Shown here one piece after another: positions 38,611 through 47,800 of a stretch of DNA of 64,000 nt; the stretch's first letter is position 1; each line of letters starts with the position of its first letter. Source of the stretch: Bowmanella yangjiangensis. GTDB lineage: Bacteria > Pseudomonadota > Gammaproteobacteria > Enterobacterales > Alteromonadaceae. Location: the NCBI RefSeq assembly GCF_017255015.1, contig NZ_JAFKCS010000007.1, forward strand, positions 292 through 64,291, in the 5' to 3' direction. The position numbers and the translations under genes were made by a program. The notes under the pieces were generated by a model. The model was not told where the DNA came from, did not search any database, and was given only the letters and a program-made list of their open reading frames with translations.

Positions 38611-38685
38611 ATGTTAAAAAAAGCGGTCAACCTGACCACCTACTATTACAAGAGCTTCTACCTGTCAGAGTGGTTTGACGAGTAG
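38611..38685 (+). CDS. Possible 24-codon leader ORF rich in aromatic residues
   Basis: ATG at 38611 preceded by AGAAG and ending TAG at 38683-38685. It encodes 24 residues, of which seven are Y, F or W, with a run TTYYYKSFYL. It lies 139 bp upstream of the TonB receptor start, inside the presumed leader transcript. A GTGTTGC/GCAGCAC hairpin follows at about 38711-38729. It may be a regulatory leader peptide or chance. Confidence 0.25.
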   Translation: MLKKAVNLTTYYYKSFYLSEWFDE

Positions 38686-38824
38686 AAACTGCCTTTCGCG
38701 TTATCGCTGAGTGTTGCTTCAGGCAGCACTGCATCTGCATTTAAAAAACATAACGATTAATTTCTGGTCGCACTGGACTGCCCTTGAGGCGTTCATGCGC
38801 CCGGTATGCGACAGGTATTCGAAC

Positions 38825-41758
38825 ATGAAATTCAGCAAATTAACGATGGCGCTGGCCTTCAGCTTTTCGGGTTATGCACTGGCTCAGCAGGCCAGTAATC
38901 TGCCAACCCTGCAGGATGACAGTAACCTGGAGAAAATTCAGGTCACAGGTACTCACATCAAAGGGGTGGATATGGAAGGGGCGCAGCCACTGACCATTAT
39001 CAGCGCCGAGGATATTCGCAAATCCGGCGCCACCACGGTGTTTGAGTTGATGAGTACCTTGACTCAGACCCGTGGCGGTGAAGGGGCTTTTTCCACCTCA
39101 CAAAGTGGTGCGACGTCAACCTCGACCCCCGCTGGACAAGCTGCCGCTTCACTGCGTGGCTTAGGGCCTTCTGCCACCCTGACACTGATTAATGGTCGGC
39201 GCATTGCGGCCAGTTCTTTTGCTTCTGGTACGCAGAACTTCGTCGATATCAACAGCATTCCCCTGGCGGCTATCGAACGCATCGAGGTATTGGCAACCGG
39301 CGCTTCTGCAACCTATGGTGCTGATGCGGTGGCCGGGGTGATTAACTACATCCTTAAAAAAGATTTTCAGGGGGCAGAGTTCAATGCCGTTTACGGTAAT
39401 AGCACTGCCAGTTCTGATGAAGGTAGCTTGAACCTGAATATCATTTGGGGTGACAAGCTGGCAGGCGGCGATTTGATGCTGTTTATGGACTATTATGACC
39501 GCAAGGATTTTAGAGCCACCGACCGACAGTCAACTCGAATGCCAGTGCTGCAAAGCAGCTATTCCTATTTGTCTAAAACCCCGAATATCTACTACAACTC
39601 ATCCAATGTGACGGATGCCGACGGCAATTATCTGGAAATTGCCAATCCGAATTGTGCCACCCCTTTGGTGACGACGGAATTCGGTGAAGACATTTGTGCC
39701 TATTATGGAAACGAAGATGACTGGCTGGAAACGCCGCTGGAAAGCCTGTCTGCAGGTTTCACCTATCAAAAGAGCCTGGGCGGACTGGATTGGAAAACCG
39801 ACTTCTTTTATACCCGCACCAAGTCCACGTCTTATTCCAGCCCATCGCCTATTAACAGAATTGATGATTCTGAAGGGCCTTTTACTGAAGAAACCGCCAT
39901 TGATATTTTTCCTGATGCCATTCGCAACCAGCTTATGGATGACATTTATTTTCAGCGTTTTGATACCCAAGCTGGCCGTGAAATCTGGGGCTTTATGTTC
40001 GATGGGCGCTTTGCCACCCCCCGGACCGTGGAGATTGAAAGCAATGCGTTTCGCCTGGTAACAAGTTTGTCTGGCACCCTTGGACGTTGGGACTGGGAAT
40101 CGGCCCTGACGCTGTCAGAATCTGAGTCTGATCAGGTGGCGGTAGCGGGTGTGTATAACCGGTACAAATATCATGCAGCCCTGGCCGGTGAGCTTTGCTC
40201 AGACGGCAGCCTGGCCAGTTACGATGGGGAAAACCTAAACTGTAGCAGCGGCGATTTGCTTGGCCTTTATAACCCGTTTCTAAGTGGTGATGCCAGCAAT
40301 GACAGCATATTGGCCACTGCTCAGGAACAGCCTACCCGCAAAGGTGAAAGTCGGGTTTATGGCTGGGATCTGCGTTTCTCTGGCGACCTGGTTGAATTCA
40401 ACGACGAGATGATTCGTTCGGCTTTTGGCGTGGAAGTGCGTCAGGAAGAAATTACCGATGTTCCGTCGCAGAATGCCAGGGCCCGATTCGATAACGGTTA
40501 TCTGGTGGATGTGTTTGGTTTTGGTTCCAGTTTATCCGAGGCGAAAAGAACCCAATGGGGCGCTTTTGCCGAGTTACATATCCCGTTAACGGAGCAACTG
40601 GAAATGCAACTGGCGGGTCGTTATGACCATTATGATGATTTTGGTGGCGACCTTAATCCAAAAGTAGCGCTAACCTACCGGCCGGGCGAAGACTGGGTGC
40701 TGCGGGCATCCTGGGCAACGTCTTTCCGGGCACCTTCACTCACTCAGGCGGGGGTGAAACTGCGCACCACCCGTGCATCCTTTGATTGCTCGGCGAACCA
40801 GGCGGTGGCCGACCTTTATTGTGAAGGCTTTGGGGATTTGCGTGGTCATAATGTACTGGAATTGGGGAATCCTAAATTGCAGGCTGAAGAGTCTGAATCG
40901 CTCAGCCTGGGATTCGGCTATAGCCCCACCCGCAATACCAGCCTGACCCTGGACTATTGGCGTTTTGATCACGAGAAGCTGGTGGACACGGATATGACAG
41001 GGGTACTGAATCGTGCCATCACTGATGCATCGCTGCGTCATTGCGGCCTGGTGCCGGAAGGACAAATGGGGATTTCCTACGATCCACAAATGTGTGATGT
41101 AACCGACAGTCAGGGCCTGACCATTGAACAGCAGGGGGCGAACCTCACTGAAATACTGGATGCCTGGGTGGATTATGCCGACCCACGCTATGCCGAGTTG
41201 GAACTGTATCGCGACCATGTACTGCTGCTGGAAAATACCGGTACGCAAACCGTGTCCGGACTGGATTTGACCTTTGACCATCGTCTCGAATTTGCAACTG
41301 GTGCATTAAGCTTTAGCCTGGATGCCACCCATTACATCAGTTATGAACGCAATAAGCCGGGCTCCGATGACATTGAAGAGCTGGCTGGTACCTGGCGTTA
41401 TCCCAAGAATATCGCTACCGCACGTGTATTCTGGGATCAGGACAACTGGTACGCAGGTCTGACGGCTTACTACACAGGCGCTTATGAGGATGATATCGAA
41501 CGTTTGCGGGGCCGGGAATTGGATGAACTGGACGCCTTGGGCGAGTTAGACGCCGATGGCAAGCGCGATGTCAGTGCTTGGACCACATTCAGGGCAACCT
41601 TAGGTTATGAGTTTGATAACGCCAGTATCAGCCTGTCGGTAGACAACCTGTTTGACCGTGAACCGCCCAAAGCTTATGGCTCGGCCAGAGGCTTTGATTC
41701 GATTAATCATAATGCCTACGGCACCCTTTACAAGGTATCGTTAGCCTACCGTTTCTAA
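38825..41758 (+). CDS. TonB-dependent outer-membrane receptor
   Basis: About 977 residues. The signal peptide is MKFSKLTMALAFSFSGYALA. A TonB-box-like segment (LEKIQVTGTHIKG) precedes the plug domain at about 45-165 (IRKSGATTVFELMSTLTQT, SLRGLGPSATLTLINGRR, AATYGADAVAGVINYIL-type sequence). A 22-strand barrel follows, ending LYKVSLAYRF with the terminal Phe. The class resembles peptide/amino-acid-type receptors of Alteromonadales. Position, divergent from a secreted cyanophycinase and ahead of a permease and an isoaspartyl dipeptidase, suggests uptake of cyanophycin dipeptides. The start at 38825 begins the signal peptide. Confidence 0.9.
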   Translation: MKFSKLTMALAFSFSGYALAQQASNLPTLQDDSNLEKIQVTGTHIKGVDMEGAQPLTIISAEDIRKSGATTVFELMSTLTQTRGGEGAFSTSQSGATSTSTPAGQAAASLRGLGPSATLTLINGRRIAASSFASGTQNFVDINSIPLAAIERIEVLATGASATYGADAVAGVINYILKKDFQGAEFNAVYGNSTASSDEGSLNLNIIWGDKLAGGDLMLFMDYYDRKDFRATDRQSTRMPVLQSSYSYLSKTPNIYYNSSNVTDADGNYLEIANPNCATPLVTTEFGEDICAYYGNEDDWLETPLESLSAGFTYQKSLGGLDWKTDFFYTRTKSTSYSSPSPINRIDDSEGPFTEETAIDIFPDAIRNQLMDDIYFQRFDTQAGREIWGFMFDGRFATPRTVEIESNAFRLVTSLSGTLGRWDWESALTLSESESDQVAVAGVYNRYKYHAALAGELCSDGSLASYDGENLNCSSGDLLGLYNPFLSGDASNDSILATAQEQPTRKGESRVYGWDLRFSGDLVEFNDEMIRSAFGVEVRQEEITDVPSQNARARFDNGYLVDVFGFGSSLSEAKRTQWGAFAELHIPLTEQLEMQLAGRYDHYDDFGGDLNPKVALTYRPGEDWVLRASWATSFRAPSLTQAGVKLRTTRASFDCSANQAVADLYCEGFGDLRGHNVLELGNPKLQAEESESLSLGFGYSPTRNTSLTLDYWRFDHEKLVDTDMTGVLNRAITDASLRHCGLVPEGQMGISYDPQMCDVTDSQGLTIEQQGANLTEILDAWVDYADPRYAELELYRDHVLLLENTGTQTVSGLDLTFDHRLEFATGALSFSLDATHYISYERNKPGSDDIEELAGTWRYPKNIATARVFWDQDNWYAGLTAYYTGAYEDDIERLRGRELDELDALGELDADGKRDVSAWTTFRATLGYEFDNASISLSVDNLFDREPPKAYGSARGFDSINHNAYGTLYKVSLAYRF

Positions 41759-41767
41759 GTTTAGTGT

Positions 41768-41785
41768 GGGGAGGGTTGCCTCCCC
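41768..41785 (+). terminator. Intercistronic hairpin after the receptor gene
   Basis: GGGGAGG-GTTG-CCTCCCC lies in the 72-bp gap before the permease gene and is followed by AAAATTCTT, not a U-tract. It may be an attenuator or mRNA stabiliser within the operon. Confidence 0.5.
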
Positions 41786-41830
41786 AAAATTCTTCACTTA
41801 TCAGGCCAACGTATACGGCCGGGATATGCT

Positions 41831-43327
41831 ATGCAACAAGATAACGATCAAGCCAAGGGGCTTTCCAGTCGCATGCCGGATGCCTTTGTCATCCTGTTTT
41901 TTGTGGTGGCCCTGGCCACTTTACTGACTCATCTGCTGCCTGCTGGTTACTTTGAATTAGAAGAAGTGACACAAAACATCAATGGCCAAACCCAGGTTCG
42001 CCAGCTTATCAGGCCGGACAGTTTTCGCTTTGCTCAAGATTCGCAGGGGCAGGCCGGGCTGTTTGATGCAAAGGGCAGCCAGGGCTTTTTGAATTATGCC
42101 TTTGAAGGCATGGTGTCGGGGGATAAATGGGGGGCTGCTGTTGGGGTGGTGGCCTTTATTCTGATTGTGGGTGGCGCCTTTGCCATCATTATGCAAACCG
42201 GCGCAGTGAATAATGGCATCCTTGCCCTGATAAACCGTACCAGGCGCGCCGACAGGCTGATCCTGCCACTGATGTTTTTACTGTTTTCCCTGGGCGGCGC
42301 CGTATTTGGTATGGGCGAAGAGGCTATCGCCTTTTGTATTGTGCTGACCCCGCTGGTGATTGCCATGGGCTATAACGCCATTACCGCCGTGCTTATTACC
42401 TATATTGCCACGCAAATTGGCTTTGCCACCTCCTGGATGAACCCCTTTAGTGTGGCGATTGCGCAGGGTATTGCCGATGTACCGCTGATGTCCGGCAGTG
42501 GTTACCGGATGATCCTGTGGGCGGTGTTTACCTTATGCGGTATGTTGTTTACGTTGCGCTATGCGGCTAGGGTGAAGGCTAACCCTGCAGCCAGTCTCAG
42601 TCAAAGCGCAGACAACTATTTTCGTGCCCAGCAGCAAGCGCAGCTAAGCAATCATTTCAGCAAGGCCGATGCAGCTATACTGCTGAGCCTGCTGGCAGGG
42701 ATTCTATGGGTATTGTGGGGTGTTACTTTTCATCAATATTATATTCCGCAGATTGCCAGTCAGTTTTTTGCCATGGGTATTGCCGCTGCTTTTATTGCGG
42801 TGCTGGTCGGGCGCATGACACTGAATCAGGCCTCTCAGGCGTTTCAGCAAGGCGCCAAAGATTTGCTGCCTGCCGCCCTGATTGTCGGCATGGCCAAGGG
42901 TATTGTGCTGATTCTTGGTGGCGACAATGCCACCACCCCCTCGGTGCTGAACACGCTGTTGCACTATGTTGGCAGTGGCATGTCCAGCGTATCTGAAAGC
43001 GTTTCCGCGCTGTTTATGCTGGGCTTTCAGTCGCTGTTTAACTTCTTTATAGCCTCGGGGTCGGGCCAGGCGGCCCTGACCATGCCTTTGATGGCGCCGC
43101 TGTCTGATTTAGTCGGCGTATCAAGGCAAACGGCAGTGCTGGCATTTCAGTTAGGAGACGGGCTGACCAATATCATCATTCCCACCTCGGCCTCTCTGAT
43201 TGGTTGCCTTGGCGTGGCCAGAATTGACTGGGCGGTATGGGCGCGCTTTGCCTGGAAGCCCATGCTGGCGCTGATGGCCATGGCCGCGTCAGCTATGTTG
43301 ATTGCAGTAACGATAGGATATCAATGA
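41831..43327 (+). CDS. YfcC/DcuC-family inner-membrane permease
   Basis: 498 residues with about 12-13 membrane helices. The N-terminus MPDAFVILFFVVALATLLTHLLPAGYFE and the motifs GGAFAIIMQTGAVNNGI and LFSLGGAVFGMGEEAIAF are those of the YfcC family (C4-dicarboxylate/basic amino acid carriers). GDGLTNIIIPTSASLIGCLG near the C-terminus is also typical. The gene shares an ATGA overlap with the dipeptidase gene. Here it probably moves beta-Asp-Arg or a similar dipeptide from the periplasm to the cytoplasm; this is inference from context. Confidence 0.85.
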   Translation: MQQDNDQAKGLSSRMPDAFVILFFVVALATLLTHLLPAGYFELEEVTQNINGQTQVRQLIRPDSFRFAQDSQGQAGLFDAKGSQGFLNYAFEGMVSGDKWGAAVGVVAFILIVGGAFAIIMQTGAVNNGILALINRTRRADRLILPLMFLLFSLGGAVFGMGEEAIAFCIVLTPLVIAMGYNAITAVLITYIATQIGFATSWMNPFSVAIAQGIADVPLMSGSGYRMILWAVFTLCGMLFTLRYAARVKANPAASLSQSADNYFRAQQQAQLSNHFSKADAAILLSLLAGILWVLWGVTFHQYYIPQIASQFFAMGIAAAFIAVLVGRMTLNQASQAFQQGAKDLLPAALIVGMAKGIVLILGGDNATTPSVLNTLLHYVGSGMSSVSESVSALFMLGFQSLFNFFIASGSGQAALTMPLMAPLSDLVGVSRQTAVLAFQLGDGLTNIIIPTSASLIGCLGVARIDWAVWARFAWKPMLALMAMAASAMLIAVTIGYQ

Positions 43328-44496
43328 ACAATTTAACCCTAATTAAGAATGCCCATGTGTTTGCCCCACAAGATATGGGCAGACAAGACGTACTTTTTGC
43401 TGGCCAGCAGATTCTGGCGGTGGGTCATCACCTCGACTTGCAAGGCGGCGCACTTCATGTCGTCGATGGCAGCGGCAAGCTACTGTTGCCAGGACTGGTG
43501 GACAGCCTGGTGCACATTACCGGTGGTGGTGGGGAAGGTGGATTTCATACCCGAACCCCGCAGATGAACCTGACCGATGCCACCCTGAGCGGCGTGACAA
43601 CCCTGATTGGTGCACTTGGTACCGATGCCACCACCCGTACCCTGACCGATTTGCTTGCCAAAGCCGGCGCACTTTGCACTGAAGGTCTGAGTGTGTACTG
43701 TTACACCGGCTCTTATCAGATACCGGCACGAACTATCACGGGCAATATCACCGACGATATTGTGCTGATTGATAAGTTTATTGGTATTGGTGAGGTGGCT
43801 ATTGCCGATCACCGCTCATCACAGCCTTGTGCCAAGGAACTGATGCGTCTTGCCTCTGAGGCCAGAATTGGCGGTATGCTCAGTGGTAAGGCCGGTATTG
43901 TCAGTATTCATGTGGGAGAGGGAGCCAGCCGGTTGGCGCTATTGGAACAGGTTGTCAGAGAGTCAGATATTCCGGCCTCACAGTTTTATCCCACCCATAT
44001 TAATCGCAATCTGGATTTATTAGAGGCGGGCATGGCCTGGGCTGCGCAGGGCGGCTTTGTGGATATGACCACCAGTACCAATGCACAGTTTATTGCCGAA
44101 GGGGAAATTCCGGCCGCCAAAGCGTTGGCAATGTGTTTGCAGCGGGGCGTGCCGGTCAGCCAATTAACCATGAGTTCGGACGGTAATGCCAGTTTACCTG
44201 TGTTTGATGCGCATGGCCGTTTGATTGGGTTGGAAGTCGGGCAGGTTGCCAGTTTATATAAGGCGATGGTCGAAGCCGTGCAGCAATATAATGTCCCACT
44301 TACGCAAGCCCTTACCTCGGTCACGCTAACGCCGGCCCGGATCCTGGGATTGGCCGCCAAAGGCCGGATTGACTCTGGTGCAGATGCCGATCTGCTGCTA
44401 GTCGATAAGGATACCCTGGCCATCGACAGTGTGTATGCCAGAGGACAGCAGATGGTAGCGGAAGGTATGCCCTTGGTTAAAGGTACCTTTGAATAA
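43324..44496 (+). CDS. iadA: Isoaspartyl dipeptidase homologue with altered metal site
   Basis: 390 residues, near the E. coli IadA length, with similarity along the whole chain: GGGGEGGFHTRTP, GVTTLIGALGTD, TGSYQIPARTITG, ADHRSS, PTHINRN and MSSDGN. IadA releases aspartate from isoaspartyl dipeptides. Metal ligands H196, H225 and D286 are kept. However the first His of the HxH pair is L62 (DSLVHI; H64 kept), and the carboxylated lysine position appears to be E157 in GIGEVAIADH. This recalls mononuclear relatives such as NagA. It may still hydrolyse beta-Asp-Arg, or have changed chemistry. It overlaps the permease gene by ATGA and is followed by a hairpin. Confidence 0.85.
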   Translation: MNNLTLIKNAHVFAPQDMGRQDVLFAGQQILAVGHHLDLQGGALHVVDGSGKLLLPGLVDSLVHITGGGGEGGFHTRTPQMNLTDATLSGVTTLIGALGTDATTRTLTDLLAKAGALCTEGLSVYCYTGSYQIPARTITGNITDDIVLIDKFIGIGEVAIADHRSSQPCAKELMRLASEARIGGMLSGKAGIVSIHVGEGASRLALLEQVVRESDIPASQFYPTHINRNLDLLEAGMAWAAQGGFVDMTTSTNAQFIAEGEIPAAKALAMCLQRGVPVSQLTMSSDGNASLPVFDAHGRLIGLEVGQVASLYKAMVEAVQQYNVPLTQALTSVTLTPARILGLAAKGRIDSGADADLLLVDKDTLAIDSVYARGQQMVAEGMPLVKGTFE

Positions 44497-44501
44497 CTAA
44501 C

Positions 44502-44533
44502 ATGACATGCCGGTACATCGGCATGTCATATTT
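44502..44533 (+). terminator. Hairpin ending the receptor-permease-dipeptidase operon
   Basis: An 11-bp perfect stem ATGACATGCCG/CGGCATGTCAT with a 6-nt loop, 5 bp after the stop, then ATTTCC. Confidence 0.65.
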
Positions 44534-44552
44534 CCTGCCTTTCCTTGCAAAG

Positions 44553-44570
44553 CTGTCATTAAACTGTCAC
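44553..44570 (+). promoter_or_regulatory. Pho box (PhoB-binding site)
   Basis: CTGTCATTAAA followed by CTGTCAC: two direct CTGTCA repeats 11 bp apart, a full match to the PhoB consensus. It lies 268 bp upstream of the nuclease start. Phosphate-starvation control of extracellular nucleases is known in Vibrio (Xds) and Shewanella. Confidence 0.7.
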
Positions 44571-44837
44571 CAGTGGCAAATTCTGATAAATTTCTGCAAT
44601 CTTTACAGAATTGTTAATTGCTCTTAGCCCTTCAGCCTTACTTATCCCTTTAAGTAATTTTACTTAATAAGTGTAACTTTTTGATTTTTAAAATATATGT
44701 ACAAGAAGTTATGAATTTTTATGACGTCTTCCTGTTTTTATACCAAAGCACAGAATTGGATAAGTTTATATACGCTGCCCTGACTTGGGTGAAGCTAACC
44801 GACAAGCACCATTCAACACTTTGTGAAAGGAAGGACA

Positions 44838-47800
44838 ATGAAAACAAAACTTACCCTGCTGTCTGTTGCCATACTGGCGTCGATGCAGGTGACCGCAGCA
44901 CCTGCAGATTCTTTAATTCTGACTGGCGTTATTGATGGGCCACTAACGGGGGGCATTCCCAAGGCCGTCGAGCTGTACGTGGCAAAAGATATTGACGACC
45001 TCAGCCATTGTGGTGTCGGCTTTGCCAATAATGGCGAGGGAACCGATGGTCAGGAATTTACCTTTCCAGCTCAGGCAGTTAGCGCTGGTACATTCTTGTA
45101 TGTGGCCTCTGAGTCGACGGGTTTCACCAGCTTCTTTGGTTTCTCACCTGACTTTACCTCAGGGTTTGCAAGTATTAATGGTGATGATGCCATTGAAGTT
45201 TTTTGTGATGGCGTTGTGGTTGATAGCTTTGGGGATGTGAATGTTGATGGCAGCGGCCAGGCTTGGGATTACCTGGATGGCTGGGCTTATCGCACGGCCA
45301 ATACTGGTCCTGACGGTGCTAACTTTGCGTTGGCTAATTGGACCTTCAGTGGCACTAATGCGCTGGATGGCGTTGCGAATAACACCAGTACCGGTTCTCC
45401 TTTCCCGCTTAAGTCATTTGGTCCGGAAACCGATCCCGGTGATGGGGGCGATACGGGGGGAGATGGCGATATTATTGATGGTAGCGTGTGTTTCAATTGC
45501 CCGGATTTAAGCAAGATAGCCGATGCCGCACTGTTTAATGATGGGCAATATTATGCACCGGTTATTGCGGCTATCGGCGCTGGCAGTACTGCAACGGAAG
45601 TTAAGCCATTACTGACTAACACCATCAGCAACGACCACAGGGTACTGAGCTACGCTGAAGTGTGGACCGCCCTGACAGTTACCGACCAAGACCCACAAAA
45701 CAGCAACAACGTGACGCTACTTTACAAAGGTACGTCACTGGCCAAGTCGAGTAACGGCAGTGGTAGCCAAAGCAGCAACCCGGATAACTGGAACCGCGAA
45801 CATGTTTGGCCTAACAGCCACGGCTTCAATAGCCAGTCTTTTGAGGCTTACACCGATATTCACCATTTACGTCCCACCGATATTTCGGTAAATGCCTCGC
45901 GTGGCAATCTGGATTTTGATACCAGTGACTCCCCACTGGCTGAAGCGCCGCAAAACCGCATCGATAGCGATTCTTTTGAACCAAGAGACGCCGTAAAAGG
46001 TGATGTGGCGAGAATGATGCTCTATATGGACGTTCGCTATGAAGGCGCGGATGTGACGCCTGATCTGCAGTTGGTGGACCGACTCACTGGCCCCGGCGAA
46101 CCTGCTCTTGGCAAGTTATGTCGCTTGGTTGAATGGCACAATGCTGATCCTGTGGACAGTGTTGAGCAGAACCGCAACAACGCCATCTACGAATTCCAGG
46201 GCAACAGAAATCCATTTATTGATCATCCCGAGTGGGTTGAGGTGTTGTACAGCACAGATGAGTGCGACAACGGCGGCGGTGACAATGGTGGTGGCGATCC
46301 GCAAGAGCCAACCCCAGGTGAAGCTGGTTTGATTTTCTCTGAATACGTGGAAGGTGCCGGCGGCAACAATAAAGCTATCGAGCTTTTCAACGCCACAGGC
46401 GCAAGCATTAATCTGTCTGGTTATCAGGTGTTGCTATATGCCAACGGCTCAACTACTCCAGGCAACAAACTGGATCTACAGGGCAGCCTGGCTTCTGGCG
46501 CAACCTATGTAATTGCCAACTCCGGCTCCAATGCTGAAATCCTGGCCGTAGCAGACACTACCTCCACGGTAACTTTCTTTAATGGTAACGATGTACTGGA
46601 GCTACGTAAAAATGGTGAGTTGGTAGATAGCTTCGGTCAGGTTGGTAACAGCAGCAATTTTGCCGTGGATGTGACACTGGTGCGTAAGCCCGAAATTGTC
46701 AGCGGCGATACCGACTCGTCTGACACCTTCGACTATAACCAGGAATGGATAAATCTGGGCACTAACGTGTTTACTAACCTGGGCTCGCATAATGGCGATA
46801 TAGGTGGTGAGCCGGGCAATGATATTGGTCTGTGTGGTGAAGACGCGACCTTGATCAGCGCCATTCAAGGCAGTGGTGCCGCATCGCCCATGGTGGATCA
46901 GAACAAAGTGATCGAAGGTGTCGTCACTAATACTGTGCCAAACCTGCGTGGTTACTTTGTGCAGGAAGAAAGCAGCCAGTGGGATAATGACAATACCACC
47001 TCTGAAGGTATTTTTGTTTACCAGGGCACGGATACTAACCTGCCTGCAGTTGGTAGCCTGGTTCGGGTTAAGGGCAACGTCACTGAGTTCTACACCAGAA
47101 CCCAGTTGGCTGCAGATGTTCAGCCTTTGGATTGCGGCACGGCGGCTGTTGAGCCCGTGACTATTAGTCTGCCCTTTGCCAGCGCCGAGCAGCCAGAGTC
47201 TTTCGAAGGCATGTTAGTTAACTTCAGTCATGTGCTGACGGTGAACGACAACTTCAATCTGGGCCGTTATGGTGATGTAGGCTTGGGCAATGGCCGTAAC
47301 TATATTCCTACCAACCTGCATGCACCTGGCACGCCGGAAGCCATTGCTCTGGCTGACCAGAACAAGCGCAATCGGATTATTCTGGACGACACTATCAGTG
47401 CCCAGAATCCGAACCCTGTGGTTTACCCAACCGGCGGCTTGTCTGCACAAAATACCCTGCGTACCGGAGATACAGTAACAGCCTTACTTGGCAACCTGGA
47501 TTACAGCTTCAATGCCTATCGGGTCGTTCCTGCTCAGGAACCAACCTTTGTGCATTCTAATGCCAGAACTGCATCGCCGGAGCTGACCCGCGGTAATGTC
47601 ACCGTTGCCAGCCTAAACGTATTGAACTTCTTCAACGGTGATGGCCAGGGTAACGGTTTCCCCACTGCCCGCGGTGCCGATGATCTGAACGAGTATCAAC
47701 GCCAATTGGATAAGTTAGTTCAGGCATTGGCAGCTATGGATGCGGATGTGATTGGCCTGATGGAAATTGAAAATGACGGCTACGGCCAAAACAGTGCTAT

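Noticed and set aside
40736-41281. Open frame antisense to the TonB receptor
   Set aside because: The plus-strand receptor continues through it with clear barrel motifs; the antisense product has no recognisable domain.
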